Below, piece by piece: positions 1-6,029 of a stretch of 20,257 bases of DNA. The notes under the pieces were generated by a model that was not told the DNA's origin, made no database searches, and saw only the letters and a program-made list of their open reading frames with translations. How positions within the stretch are numbered: position 1 is the stretch's first letter; every line of letters begins with the position of its first letter. The DNA comes from a virus. The stretch lies in the IMG/VR virus record IMGVR_UViG_3300005588_000108, positions 1 to 20,257 of that record; one strand, 5' to 3'. The position numbers were made by a program, and so were the translations under genes.

Positions 1-486
1 ACCGAGCTTCTAGCGGAGTTACAGACACGATTCCCGAACTACGAAGTTTTGGTTTGGGGCGACCCCGCCGGTCAGCAGCGTGATGCGATTTATGAAACGA
101 CGGCGTTCGAGTATCTGCGGACGCTGGGGCTTCGGGCGCAGCCGACGGCGACGAACGACTTTAAGGCGCGACGTGAGGCAAGTGCCGCGCCGATGAATCG
201 CCTTGTAATGGGAAAACCTGGCTTGATTATTCACAAGTCATGCAAGATGGTACGCAAGGCTTTGAGTGGCGGCTACCATTTCAAGCGTATCGCGGTAGGC
301 GCAGGGCAGGAGCGGTTCAAGGATTCGCCGAATAAGAACGAACACTCACACGTTGGCGACGCATTCGGCTATTTGCTTGTGGGCGGCGGTGAATACAAGA
401 ACATGACACGTAAAGGTTCAGCTTCTATGAACAAGACGTTCGTGGCACAGACATTGACTAACGCTGACTTTGATGTATTTGGATGA
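1..486 (+). CDS. terL: Terminase large subunit, C-terminal nuclease part (5' truncated)
   Basis: The reading frame is open from base 1, so only the last 161 residues are present; the ATPase domain lies outside the window. The visible part matches the RNase H-like nuclease domain of phage large terminases, which cuts concatemeric DNA during packaging into the prohead. An aspartate in the GDPAG motif (window residue 21) fits the first metal-binding acid, and the closing HVGDAFGYLL motif (Asp 120) fits the last acid of the active site. No start choice is possible; the TTG at 49 is internal to the domain. The stop overlaps the next start as ATGA, so translation is probably coupled. Base composition is noticeably GC-rich at 61-180 compared with the structural genes downstream. 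Family assignment is firm from motif order and from the position before the connector gene. Confidence 0.9.
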   Translation, partial: TELLAELQTRFPNYEVLVWGDPAGQQRDAIYETTAFEYLRTLGLRAQPTATNDFKARREASAAPMNRLVMGKPGLIIHKSCKMVRKALSGGYHFKRIAVGAGQERFKDSPNKNEHSHVGDAFGYLLVGGGEYKNMTRKGSASMNKTFVAQTLTNADFDVFG

Positions 487-971
487 ACCCATTAGACCTA
501 AACTTAGTCTGTAAGTTGCCACCAGGCGTGGTGATCGTACCGTTCATGCGTGAGCATGCGCTGAAGTTCAAGTTCGAGCAGCCTGACCTTAAGGGGCATG
601 AGGTACATGAACTGCAAGAGCGATTATGTGACCAAGTAGAGGCAGGCATAGGTATTACGGTAATGCAACGTGGTACGCCGATTGGAATCTTTGGCGCTGC
701 TAAGATTTGGGATGGTCTACACGAAGCGTGGTTTATGGTTGGTGAGGCGACAAGACGTTACGGCATCGCCATGACTAAGGTAGCTAGAAAGTTCATCTTG
801 CTTAAATTTCAAGAAGATAGCTTGAATCGTTTACAAATTACAGTAAGATGCGATGATGTCAGAGCGTACAAGTGGGCAAAGTGCTTAGGCTTTTCAGATG
901 ATGGTGTAATGAGGCGATTTGGCCCCGACGGTTCTGACTTCTTTATGATGAGTATTGTTAGAGAGGATTAA
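483..971 (+). CDS. GNAT-like phage protein, T7 gp13-type
   Basis: A 162-residue protein with the pattern of the acetyltransferase-like phage family that includes T7 gp13 (DUF2833). The C-terminal half is most telling. WFMVGE (about 83-88) is followed by a helix, then LQITVRCDD (117-125), AYKWAKCLGF (128-137) and a GPDGSDFFMM ending, as in GNAT folds where a strand leads to a helix and an LGF turn. I see no clear glycine-rich acetyl-CoA loop: RRYGIA (91-96) occupies that place. Catalytic activity is therefore uncertain. In T7 the protein is needed for virion morphogenesis and was historically called internal virion protein A. Location between terminase and connector fits an assembly role. Its start overlaps the terminase stop by 4 nt. 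Confidence 0.75.
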   Translation: MNPLDLNLVCKLPPGVVIVPFMREHALKFKFEQPDLKGHEVHELQERLCDQVEAGIGITVMQRGTPIGIFGAAKIWDGLHEAWFMVGEATRRYGIAMTKVARKFILLKFQEDSLNRLQITVRCDDVRAYKWAKCLGFSDDGVMRRFGPDGSDFFMMSIVRED

Positions 972-974
972 CAA

Positions 975-1199
975 ATGGGTGGTGCAGTTAAAAAGATAGT
1001 AGGTGGCGACAAGCCAGCTCCAGCGCCGACTCCTGCTCCTGCTGCGCCAGAGCCAGTAAGAGCAACTAAAGCTGAAACGCAAGCAGCTCGTGAACGTCAG
1101 GCAGCATTCCGCGCTCGACGTGGTTCAGGTGCTAGCTTGTTAGGCTATGGTCGTACGCTTGGTTCTCAATCACCACTTGAAGGTGAGGATATTAAGTAA
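975..1199 (+). CDS. Small Pro/Ala-rich phage protein, MGG type 1
   Basis: A 74-residue protein starting MGGAVKK. Residues about 13-27 are a Pro/Ala linker (PAPAPTPAPAAPEP), then a basic helical stretch with several arginines (ARERQAAFRARRG), then the GSGASLLG turn. Small proteins of this form are common beside connector genes in podoviruses and I know no assigned function. A purine-rich ribosome site (GAGAGGA, 961-967) lies 7 nt before the ATG. The last base of its stop is the first base of the next gene (TAATG). The next protein also begins MGG, carries an arginine-rich helix and ends in a short LL-containing tail, so the two may be partners or distant paralogues. A structural or head-assembly role is inferred from position only. 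Confidence 0.7.
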   Translation: MGGAVKKIVGGDKPAPAPTPAPAAPEPVRATKAETQAARERQAAFRARRGSGASLLGYGRTLGSQSPLEGEDIK

Positions 1200-1423
1200 T
1201 GGGTGGTTTATTTAGTAAGCCAGACACCTCTGGTCAAGAGAAACAGCTTGAGCTTCAGCGTAAACAAATTGAAGCACAAGAGAAGCGTCAGCAACAACAG
1301 ATGGCTCAAGAAGGCGCAGCACTTCAGGCTAAGACTCGCGCTCGTCAGTTAGCGGGTCGTCGCATGTTATTGTCTGATCGTGAAGATGCAGAGCTTGGCA
1401 TTGGTACAGACATTACCTCATGA
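1199..1423 (+). CDS. Small Gln-rich coiled-coil phage protein, MGG type 2
   Basis: A 74-residue protein starting MGGLFSKPD. Residues 13-45 are rich in Gln, Glu, Lys and Arg (LQRKQIEAQEKRQQQQ) and look like one long helix or coiled coil. A basic RRMLLSDRE segment and a GIGTDIT tail follow. No function is recognised, although proteins of this form sit near connector genes in other podoviruses. The start overlaps the previous stop by one base, with a GAGG sequence a few bases upstream in the preceding gene. Its own stop overlaps the next start as ATGA. It has the same length as its upstream neighbour and the same MGG start, which may reflect old duplication or simply a shared constraint. Confidence 0.7.
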   Translation: MGGLFSKPDTSGQEKQLELQRKQIEAQEKRQQQQMAQEGAALQAKTRARQLAGRRMLLSDREDAELGIGTDITS

Positions 1424-1998
1424 CACGCCTTGTCGTTAAACGCGAATCGCTTGGTATTAATACTAAGCATACGTCACCGTCCTATATAGATGGCAATGAT
1501 GAGCAGGTACTAATAAGCACAGCTTACGGACTACCGACAGTATCTACGCTTGAGGGGCATATTATCCAAGGTGATGCCTATTCTGCTGGCGCAGTATCAA
1601 CCTCATTGGCTGATGGTGCTAGCTTAGATTTAGCGATTGCGTTTGGTTCTAGCGTTGAGGCAAGAATGAATGTTGAAGGCGTTAGTGGCGGCAACGGCAT
1701 GGGTTACTTCTATGAAAACGCAACCGTGTCAGGCGGAACGCCATTAGGCTCTATCAACTTAGATCGCAATAGTACTAACACTAGCAACTCCGCTATCTTA
1801 TTGTCTCCTACTGTAAGTTCAACAGGAACAACGCTAGCCCAGTACATTTTGATTGGTGGTGTTAAAAAGAAAGCAGCAGGTGGCGATGTGTCATCAGCGA
1901 GTATTATTCTCAAACCGCTAACAACTTATTTGCTGCGTTTAACTAACAACAGCGGATCAGCACAGCCCGCTGAAATCATTTTGACTTGGTACGAATAA
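1420..1998 (+). CDS. Beta-rich putative virion decoration or fibre protein
   Basis: A 192-residue protein, rich in Ser, Thr, Gly and Ala, with a pattern of short alternating strands and few charged residues after the N-terminus. Central features are AFGSSVEARMN (74-84), the GGNGMGYFYE segment (90-99) and the terminal TYLLRLTNNSGSA (168-180) leading to ILTWYE. The ending, a strand then N-S-G-S-A then a strand closing in WYE, is a recurrent feature of small phage structural proteins encoded beside connector genes. It suggests a jelly-roll-like sandwich. A surface decoration or head-fibre role is inferred; no catalytic motif is visible. ATGA overlap with the preceding gene suggests coupling. A tail-associated role is the main alternative. 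Confidence 0.6.
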   Translation: MTRLVVKRESLGINTKHTSPSYIDGNDEQVLISTAYGLPTVSTLEGHIIQGDAYSAGAVSTSLADGASLDLAIAFGSSVEARMNVEGVSGGNGMGYFYENATVSGGTPLGSINLDRNSTNTSNSAILLSPTVSSTGTTLAQYILIGGVKKKAAGGDVSSASIILKPLTTYLLRLTNNSGSAQPAEIILTWYE

Positions 1999-2008
1999 GG
2001 AGCCTGCA

Positions 2009-3595
2009 ATGGCAGAGCCAAAGAAACTCACACCAGAGCAGATTCTCAAACGACAGAAACTAGCTCAGTCCCGCAAAGAAAACTTCCGTGACTTGTACGA
2101 AGATGCGTACGAGTTTGCATTACCTCAACGTAATCTATACGACGGCTACTACGAAGGTAAGACCGGTGGTCAGAAGAAGATGAGCCGAGTATTTGACTCG
2201 ACAGCTATCAATTCTACCCAACGCTTTGCTAACCGTATGCAGTCTGGCATTTTCCCGCCACAGCGTAACTGGTGTAAGTTAGAGCCAGGTAACGAGGTTC
2301 CACCTGAGCGTAAACTTGAAGTACAGCAGGCGCTTGATGTATTCAACGAGAAGATGTTTGATGTACTCAAGCAGTCTAACTTTGACATTGCGATCGGTGA
2401 ATTCTTATTAGACTTGTCAGTTGGCACAGCAGTTATGTTGGTTCAACCAGGTGACAACTTAACCCCTATCAACTTCATCCCAGTGCCTCAGTACCTTGTG
2501 GCATTCGAGGAAGGCGCAAATGGTCAGGTAGACAATGTTTACCGTCGCATGCGTATCAAGGGTGAGTCTATTAAGCAGCAATGGCCTGATGCAGAGATCA
2601 GTGCTGAGTTGCAGCGAATGATTGACGACAAGCCAACTGAAGAAGTTGATTTGATTGAGGCAACAATCTACGACTACGATCGTGGCGATTATTGCTATCA
2701 CGTTATTCATCCTAAGAGCAAAGACGAATTGGTTTACCGTCGTCAGAAGACTAGCCCTTGGGTAGTCAGCCGCTTTATGAAAGTTGCTGGTGAAATCTAT
2801 GGTCGCGGCCCAGTGATTACTGCGCTGCCTGACATTAAGACCCTGAACAAGACGCTTGAGCTTCTGTTGAAGAATGCGAGTCTTGCAATTACGGGCGTGT
2901 ACACAGCAGCCGACGATGGCGTATTGAACCCGCAAACAATACGAATCGTTCCTGGCGCGATCATACCTGTTGCTCGCAATGGTGGCCCACAAGGTGAATC
3001 ATTACGCGCTCTACCAAGAGCAGGTGATTTCAATGTAAGTCAGATTATTATCAATGACTTACGAATGAATATTAAGAAAACACTTTTAGATGAGTCACTA
3101 CCACCTGACAACATGTCTGCTCGTTCTGCGACAGAAGTTGTTGAGCGTATGAAAGAGTTGGCTCAGAACTTAGGCTCTGCGTTTGGTCGATTGATCAACG
3201 AGACAATGGTTCCATTAGTTGCTAAGACATTAGAGGTTATGGATCAAAACGGCATGATCACTCTGCCGCTGAAGGTCGATGGTCTTGAAGTTAAGGTAAC
3301 ACCAACTTCTCCTCTGGCATCTGCTCAGAATATGGAAGAAGTCAACAGCATCATGCAGTTCGCTCAAGTCGCACAAGCAATGGGGCCTGAAGGGCAACTT
3401 GCTATTAAGACAGGCGATATGATTGACTACATTGCAGACAAGATGGGCGTACCAGCGTCTATTCGTACAACGCCTATGGAACGTCAACAGATGATGCAAG
3501 AAGCGCAGCAGATGGCAATGGCAGTCCAGCAGGCGCAAATGCAAGGTGCAGCTCCACAGCAAGCAGCAGAACAAACGGCTGAAGGAATGATGTAA
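2009..3595 (+). CDS. Head-to-tail connector (portal) protein, T7 gp8-like
   Basis: A 528-residue protein, close in size to T7 gp8 (536), of the podovirus head-tail connector family. The N-terminal region includes ENFRDLYEDAYEFALPQ (24-40) and a later FDSTA...RFANRMQSGIFPP block. Both are typical of this family, where the portal begins with a helical segment and a conserved FP.R.W stretch (here FPPQRNW). The dodecameric ring forms the DNA entry vertex, binds terminase during packaging and later carries the tail. The C-terminus (from about 490) is Gln/Met/Ala-rich, as in the crown or barrel region of many portals. A good AAGGAG ribosome site at 1997-2002 overlaps the previous stop and supports the ATG at 2009. 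The stop overlaps the next start by one base. Confidence 0.95.
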   Translation: MAEPKKLTPEQILKRQKLAQSRKENFRDLYEDAYEFALPQRNLYDGYYEGKTGGQKKMSRVFDSTAINSTQRFANRMQSGIFPPQRNWCKLEPGNEVPPERKLEVQQALDVFNEKMFDVLKQSNFDIAIGEFLLDLSVGTAVMLVQPGDNLTPINFIPVPQYLVAFEEGANGQVDNVYRRMRIKGESIKQQWPDAEISAELQRMIDDKPTEEVDLIEATIYDYDRGDYCYHVIHPKSKDELVYRRQKTSPWVVSRFMKVAGEIYGRGPVITALPDIKTLNKTLELLLKNASLAITGVYTAADDGVLNPQTIRIVPGAIIPVARNGGPQGESLRALPRAGDFNVSQIIINDLRMNIKKTLLDESLPPDNMSARSATEVVERMKELAQNLGSAFGRLINETMVPLVAKTLEVMDQNGMITLPLKVDGLEVKVTPTSPLASAQNMEEVNSIMQFAQVAQAMGPEGQLAIKTGDMIDYIADKMGVPASIRTTPMERQQMMQEAQQMAMAVQQAQMQGAAPQQAAEQTAEGMM

Positions 3596-3846
3596 TGAGC
3601 GGATGGGATGATATGGAGCCAGTAGAAGCTCCACCCGTAGATCATAAACGAGATGACCTTGATATTCTAATTGCTCGTACATTCTCTACTGAGAATGGGC
3701 AAAAAGTGTTGGCATGGCTTCGAGAGACTTATCTTGAGAATCCAAGCTGGCAACCTGGAGCTGAAAGTAGCTACGGGTTCTACCGTGAAGGACAGAATGC
3801 TGTCATTCGCGACATTGAAAAACGTATCAAGAGGATTAAAGAATGA
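3595..3846 (+). CDS. Bbp19-like small phage protein
   Basis: An 83-residue protein with an acidic, proline-containing N-terminus and a compact helical C-terminal part. The pattern ARTFSTENGQKVLAWL (27-42), an aromatic/proline segment, then YREGQNAVIRDIEKRI (63-78) matches the family named after Bordetella phage BPP-1 Bbp19. That family is regularly encoded between portal and scaffold genes. Its function is not established as far as I know. Position suggests a role in prohead assembly or in the virion head. It begins by TAATG overlap with the connector gene, preceded by AAGGA, and ends in an ATGA overlap with the scaffold gene, so it probably is translated in fixed ratio with both. Confidence 0.75.
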   Translation: MSGWDDMEPVEAPPVDHKRDDLDILIARTFSTENGQKVLAWLRETYLENPSWQPGAESSYGFYREGQNAVIRDIEKRIKRIKE

Positions 3847-4601
3847 GCGAAACCGAAGAAAGCGGTGGCCTTTTAGACGGCGTTGAAACAGAAGCGTCTG
3901 AAGAAAGCACAACCCCTGCTGAAGCGGAGATCAGCCATGTGGCTGCTGACCCTGAAGCGGAAGCAGCAGAACCATTAGAGCGCCCAGATTGGTGGCCCGA
4001 AAAGTTCTGGCAACAGGACGAAAACGAGCCAATGCTCGAAGAGATCGCTAAGTCGTATGCAGAGCTAGAAAAGAAGTTCCGTAATGGCGATCACAAAGCC
4101 CCTGAAGAGTATGCAATGGATGTCTTTGGCGAAATGCCAAGCGATGATCCGGTAGTAAGTACTTACCTTGATTGGGCTAAAAAGAACGGCATTAACCAAG
4201 ATGCTTTTAATGAACTAGCTGAGCAAGTGCTGAAGTTAGGCGGGAATGAAGCCGAAGAGATTAAATACTCTATGGAGCAAGAACGTCAGGCACTTGGCCC
4301 GAATGCAGATGCCATCATTAAGAATATGGCAACTTGGGGCAAAGGCTTTGTTGATAAAGGTATCTGGGGTGCTGAAGACTATGAAGAGTTTAAGATTTGG
4401 GGTGGCACTGCCAACGGAATCAAAGCACTTCAGAAGCTTCGTTCGTCGTATGAAGGTCGTGTACCTGTAGAAACGGCTCCTTCTTCTGATATGCCATCGA
4501 AAGATGAGCTATATGAGATGGTAGGTAAGCCTGAGTACAAGAGTGATCCTGCATATCGACGTAAAGTTGAGAAACTTTTTGAGCAAGCATTTGGTCAATA
4601 A
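3843..4601 (+). CDS. Capsid assembly scaffolding protein
   Basis: A 252-residue, strongly acidic protein. The first 45 residues are rich in Glu, Ala, Thr and Ser and probably disordered. The RPDWWPEKFW motif (47-56) followed by SYAELEKKF (71-79) is characteristic of podovirus scaffold proteins. The middle (about 105-205) is predicted helical. The end, DPAYRRKVEKLFEQAFG (235-251), is a basic amphipathic helix of the kind that contacts capsid subunits in this family. The protein templates prohead assembly with the capsid protein and leaves before or during packaging. It is the last gene before a strong terminator, so transcription from upstream probably ends here while capsid protein is made from a separate promoter. 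Confidence 0.88.
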   Translation: MSETEESGGLLDGVETEASEESTTPAEAEISHVAADPEAEAAEPLERPDWWPEKFWQQDENEPMLEEIAKSYAELEKKFRNGDHKAPEEYAMDVFGEMPSDDPVVSTYLDWAKKNGINQDAFNELAEQVLKLGGNEAEEIKYSMEQERQALGPNADAIIKNMATWGKGFVDKGIWGAEDYEEFKIWGGTANGIKALQKLRSSYEGRVPVETAPSSDMPSKDELYEMVGKPEYKSDPAYRRKVEKLFEQAFGQ

Positions 4602-4611
4602 ACAATAACCT

Positions 4612-4634
4612 AGCCCCCTTAGTTGGGGGCTTTT
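4612..4634 (+). terminator. Intrinsic terminator after scaffold gene
   Basis: A perfect 7-bp GC-rich stem (4612-4618 AGCCCCC with 4625-4631 GGGGGCT) with a 6-nt loop, followed by TTTT. It begins 11 nt after the scaffold stop and separates the connector/scaffold operon from the capsid unit. Confidence 0.9.
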
Positions 4635-4637
4635 ATT

Positions 4638-4658
4638 AGAAACTTGTTGCAAGTTTCT
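4638..4658 (+). promoter_or_regulatory. Perfect 9-bp inverted repeat overlapping the capsid promoter -35 region
   Basis: Bases 4638-4646 pair exactly with 4650-4658 around a 3-nt centre. The candidate -35 element (TTGTTG, 4644-4649) spans the centre of the repeat. The repeat has no T-tract, so it is not a second terminator in + orientation. It could be an operator for a dimeric regulator or an RNA hairpin at the end of read-through transcripts. Function is inferred from position only. Confidence 0.45.
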
Positions 4659-4672
4659 GTTTAGTGTATAAA
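4644..4672 (+). promoter_or_regulatory. Candidate sigma70-type promoter for the capsid unit
   Basis: TTGTTG at 4644-4649, a 17-nt spacer and TATAAA at 4667-4672. The first three bases of the -35 and five of six of the -10 match consensus, and spacing is ideal. Transcription would start near 4680, giving a leader of about 137 nt before the capsid ATG. It stands just after a strong terminator, where a new promoter is needed for the most abundant virion protein. The position corresponds to phi10 in T7, but the elements look like those of host RNA polymerase. Confidence 0.6.
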
Positions 4673-4679
4673 ATCATCT

Positions 4680-4816
4680 CAGGCTAATCGCGCAAGCGAC
4701 CCTAAATGGTAGTGACCTACTCAACGGGCGAGTTGTAAAACGCAAGTTCAGGCCCACGCAATGTGGATAACCATAAGAGCGAAATTTAACCGTAAATTAT
4801 TGATCAGGAGATCACA
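4680..4816 (+). promoter_or_regulatory. Hairpin-rich 5' leader of the capsid mRNA
   Basis: This untranslated stretch can form a chain of small local hairpins. They are 4688-4699 (4 bp, GCAA tetraloop), 4709-4720 (4 bp), 4722-4735 (4 bp), 4739-4748 (3 bp, GCAA loop), 4754-4766 (4 bp, GCAAT loop), 4783-4798 (6 bp) and 4801-4814 (5 bp, ribosome site in the loop). CGCAA occurs three times (4691, 4741, 4757), each time at a loop. Single 3-5 bp stems arise by chance, so the evidence is the series and the repeated loop. It may protect the capsid mRNA or tune its translation. No known riboswitch class was recognised. Confidence 0.4.
4801..4814 (+). promoter_or_regulatory. Capsid gene ribosome binding site inside a hairpin loop
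   Basis: TGATC (4801-4805) and GATCA (4810-4814) are perfect complements around an AGGA loop, so the Shine-Dalgarno AGGAG (4806-4810) lies mostly in the loop. It is 6 nt from the ATG at 4817, which decides the start. Presentation of the site in a loop could keep it exposed and clear of other pairing. Confidence 0.55.
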
Positions 4817-5662
4817 ATGGCAATTAATGTATCAAACGCCTTTGTTACGCTGTTCGATGCGGAGGTTAAACAGGCTTATCAAGCTGAGTCTGTATTGCGT
4901 AATACCGTCCGTCTTCGTTCTGGTGTAGAAGGTTCTACTCACAAATTCCCTAAAATTGGCAAGGGCGTAGCTCAGGTTCGTGTTCCACAAACTGACGTTA
5001 CTCCAATGAATGTTGACTACTCTCAGGCAACTGTAACTCTTTCAGATTACATCGCTGCTGAGTACTCAGACATCTTCAACCAAGCTAAAATCAACTTTGA
5101 CGAGCGTTCAGAGTTGGTTCAAGTTGTATCTAAGTCAATCGGTCGCCGTGCTGACCAGTTGATCATCGACGCACTTGACGCAGCTTCTAGCTCTTTAACT
5201 GTTGCATCTTCAATCGGTGGCGCGAACACCAACTTGAACTTGGACAAGTTGTTGGCTGCTAAGAAGTTGATGGATGCTGGCAATGTTCCTATGGAAGGTC
5301 GTCACATCTTGATCCACGCTAACAACCTTTCTGCGTTGTTGGGTGAAACTGAAGTGACTTCATCAGATTACAACAGCGTTAAAGCTCTTGTTTCTGGCGA
5401 TGTAAACACTTTCTTGGGCTTTAACTTCCACGTTATCGGTGATCGTGACGAGGGTGGTTTACCTCTATCTTCTGGTGATCGTACTTGTTACGCATGGCAC
5501 CAGGGCGCGCTTGGCTATGCAGAAGGCATGGGCATCCGCACTGAGATTAACTACATCCCTGAGAAGACTTCTCACCTTGTAGCATCTATGTTCTCTGCTG
5601 GCGCAGTAGGCATCGACGCTGAAGGCATCGTCGAAATCACTTGTGACGAAGACGGCGCATAA
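4817..5662 (+). CDS. Major capsid protein
   Basis: A 281-residue protein placed directly after the scaffold gene and recognisable as a podovirus major capsid protein, presumably of HK97 fold and on the short side for it. Supporting features are the N-terminal helix with FDAEVKQAYQ (13-22), a KFPKIGKG segment (43-50), the YIAAEYSDIFNQAKINFDERSE stretch (the E-loop to spine-helix region as I infer it) and a central RRADQLIIDALDAA helix. The C-terminal half carries HILIHANNLSALL and a final FSAGAVGIDAEGIVEI strand pair. Codon use is strongly biased to GGT, CGT, AAC, TTC, ATC and TTG, as expected for the most highly expressed virion gene. An AGGAG site 6 nt upstream, in a hairpin loop, supports the start. 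Confidence 0.93.
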   Translation: MAINVSNAFVTLFDAEVKQAYQAESVLRNTVRLRSGVEGSTHKFPKIGKGVAQVRVPQTDVTPMNVDYSQATVTLSDYIAAEYSDIFNQAKINFDERSELVQVVSKSIGRRADQLIIDALDAASSSLTVASSIGGANTNLNLDKLLAAKKLMDAGNVPMEGRHILIHANNLSALLGETEVTSSDYNSVKALVSGDVNTFLGFNFHVIGDRDEGGLPLSSGDRTCYAWHQGALGYAEGMGIRTEINYIPEKTSHLVASMFSAGAVGIDAEGIVEITCDEDGA

Positions 5663-5677
5663 TAGGGGGATATAGAA

Positions 5678-5956
5678 ATGGCATTTTCAACTACTGGTTT
5701 TTCAACCATTGGTGCATCGAAGGCTGGTAACTCTCCTTCTGTGTACTCTTACGCAACTGCTGATACCATTGCAGATGTAAACACCGCTGGTTATTTCAAC
5801 ACCATGTCTGACACTTTGTCAGTTGGTGACATGATCATCGTTCGTTCATCTACTGGTGGTACTCAGGTAATGTCTTTGGTTTTCGTTGCTTCTAACGCTT
5901 CTGGCGTAGTAGACGTAACCGACGGCTTGACTGTTACTGCAACTGATTCAGACTAA
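5678..5956 (+). CDS. Small capsid-associated (putative decoration) protein
   Basis: A 92-residue protein with an uncharged, Ser/Thr/Ala-rich composition and a clear small beta-rich module: YSYATADTIADVNTAGYFN (23-41) then LSVGDMIIVRSSTGGTQVMSLVFV (47-70). Modules of the form Y-x-T-A-D-T-I-A-D-V-x-x-x-G-Y-F-N followed by L-x-V-G-D are frequent in small proteins encoded just after major capsid genes and in head decoration or fibre proteins. The gene lies 15 nt after the capsid stop with an AGGGGGA ribosome site (5664-5670), and the two share one transcription unit closed by a terminator. This favours a high-copy shell component. Exact role is inferred. Confidence 0.7.
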   Translation: MAFSTTGFSTIGASKAGNSPSVYSYATADTIADVNTAGYFNTMSDTLSVGDMIIVRSSTGGTQVMSLVFVASNASGVVDVTDGLTVTATDSD

Positions 5957-5970
5957 TCAGTTAGGTGACT

Positions 5971-6012
5971 AAGGAGGAGGTTACTTCTGCTCGCAGGGGT
6001 AGCCTCCTTTTT
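5971..6012 (+). terminator. Intrinsic terminator after the capsid unit
   Basis: The core stem pairs 5975-5984 with 5999-6008 (10 bp with one T-G wobble, six GC-rich pairs at the base). A weak AAGG/TTTT extension and the run TTTTT (6008-6012) follow. The 14-nt apical region can form a small CTG/CAG hairpin. Position between the capsid unit and tail tubular protein A is the same as T7 Tphi between genes 10 and 11. No promoter is visible before 6030, so partial read-through probably feeds the tail genes. Confidence 0.85.
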
Positions 6013-6029
6013 CCTTATAGGAGAGAAAA

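Noticed and set aside
2459-2992. 177-codon - strand frame inside the connector gene
   Set aside because: It lies wholly within a well-supported gene, has irregular composition rich in Cys, His and Arg, and no ribosome site.
4706-4738. Ten-codon frame in the capsid leader as a possible leader peptide
   Set aside because: No Shine-Dalgarno precedes its ATG, and no attenuator-like structure with a T-tract follows it.
4681-4766. Possible tRNA or tRNA-like element in the capsid leader
   Set aside because: A GTTCA word and several stems are present, but there is no 7-bp acceptor pairing, no correct anticodon arm spacing and no standard T-arm.
5971-5984. AAGGAGGAGG at 5971-5980 as a strong ribosome site
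   Set aside because: No start codon lies at suitable distance; the sequence is the 5' arm of a terminator stem, and the following gene has its own AGGAGA site.
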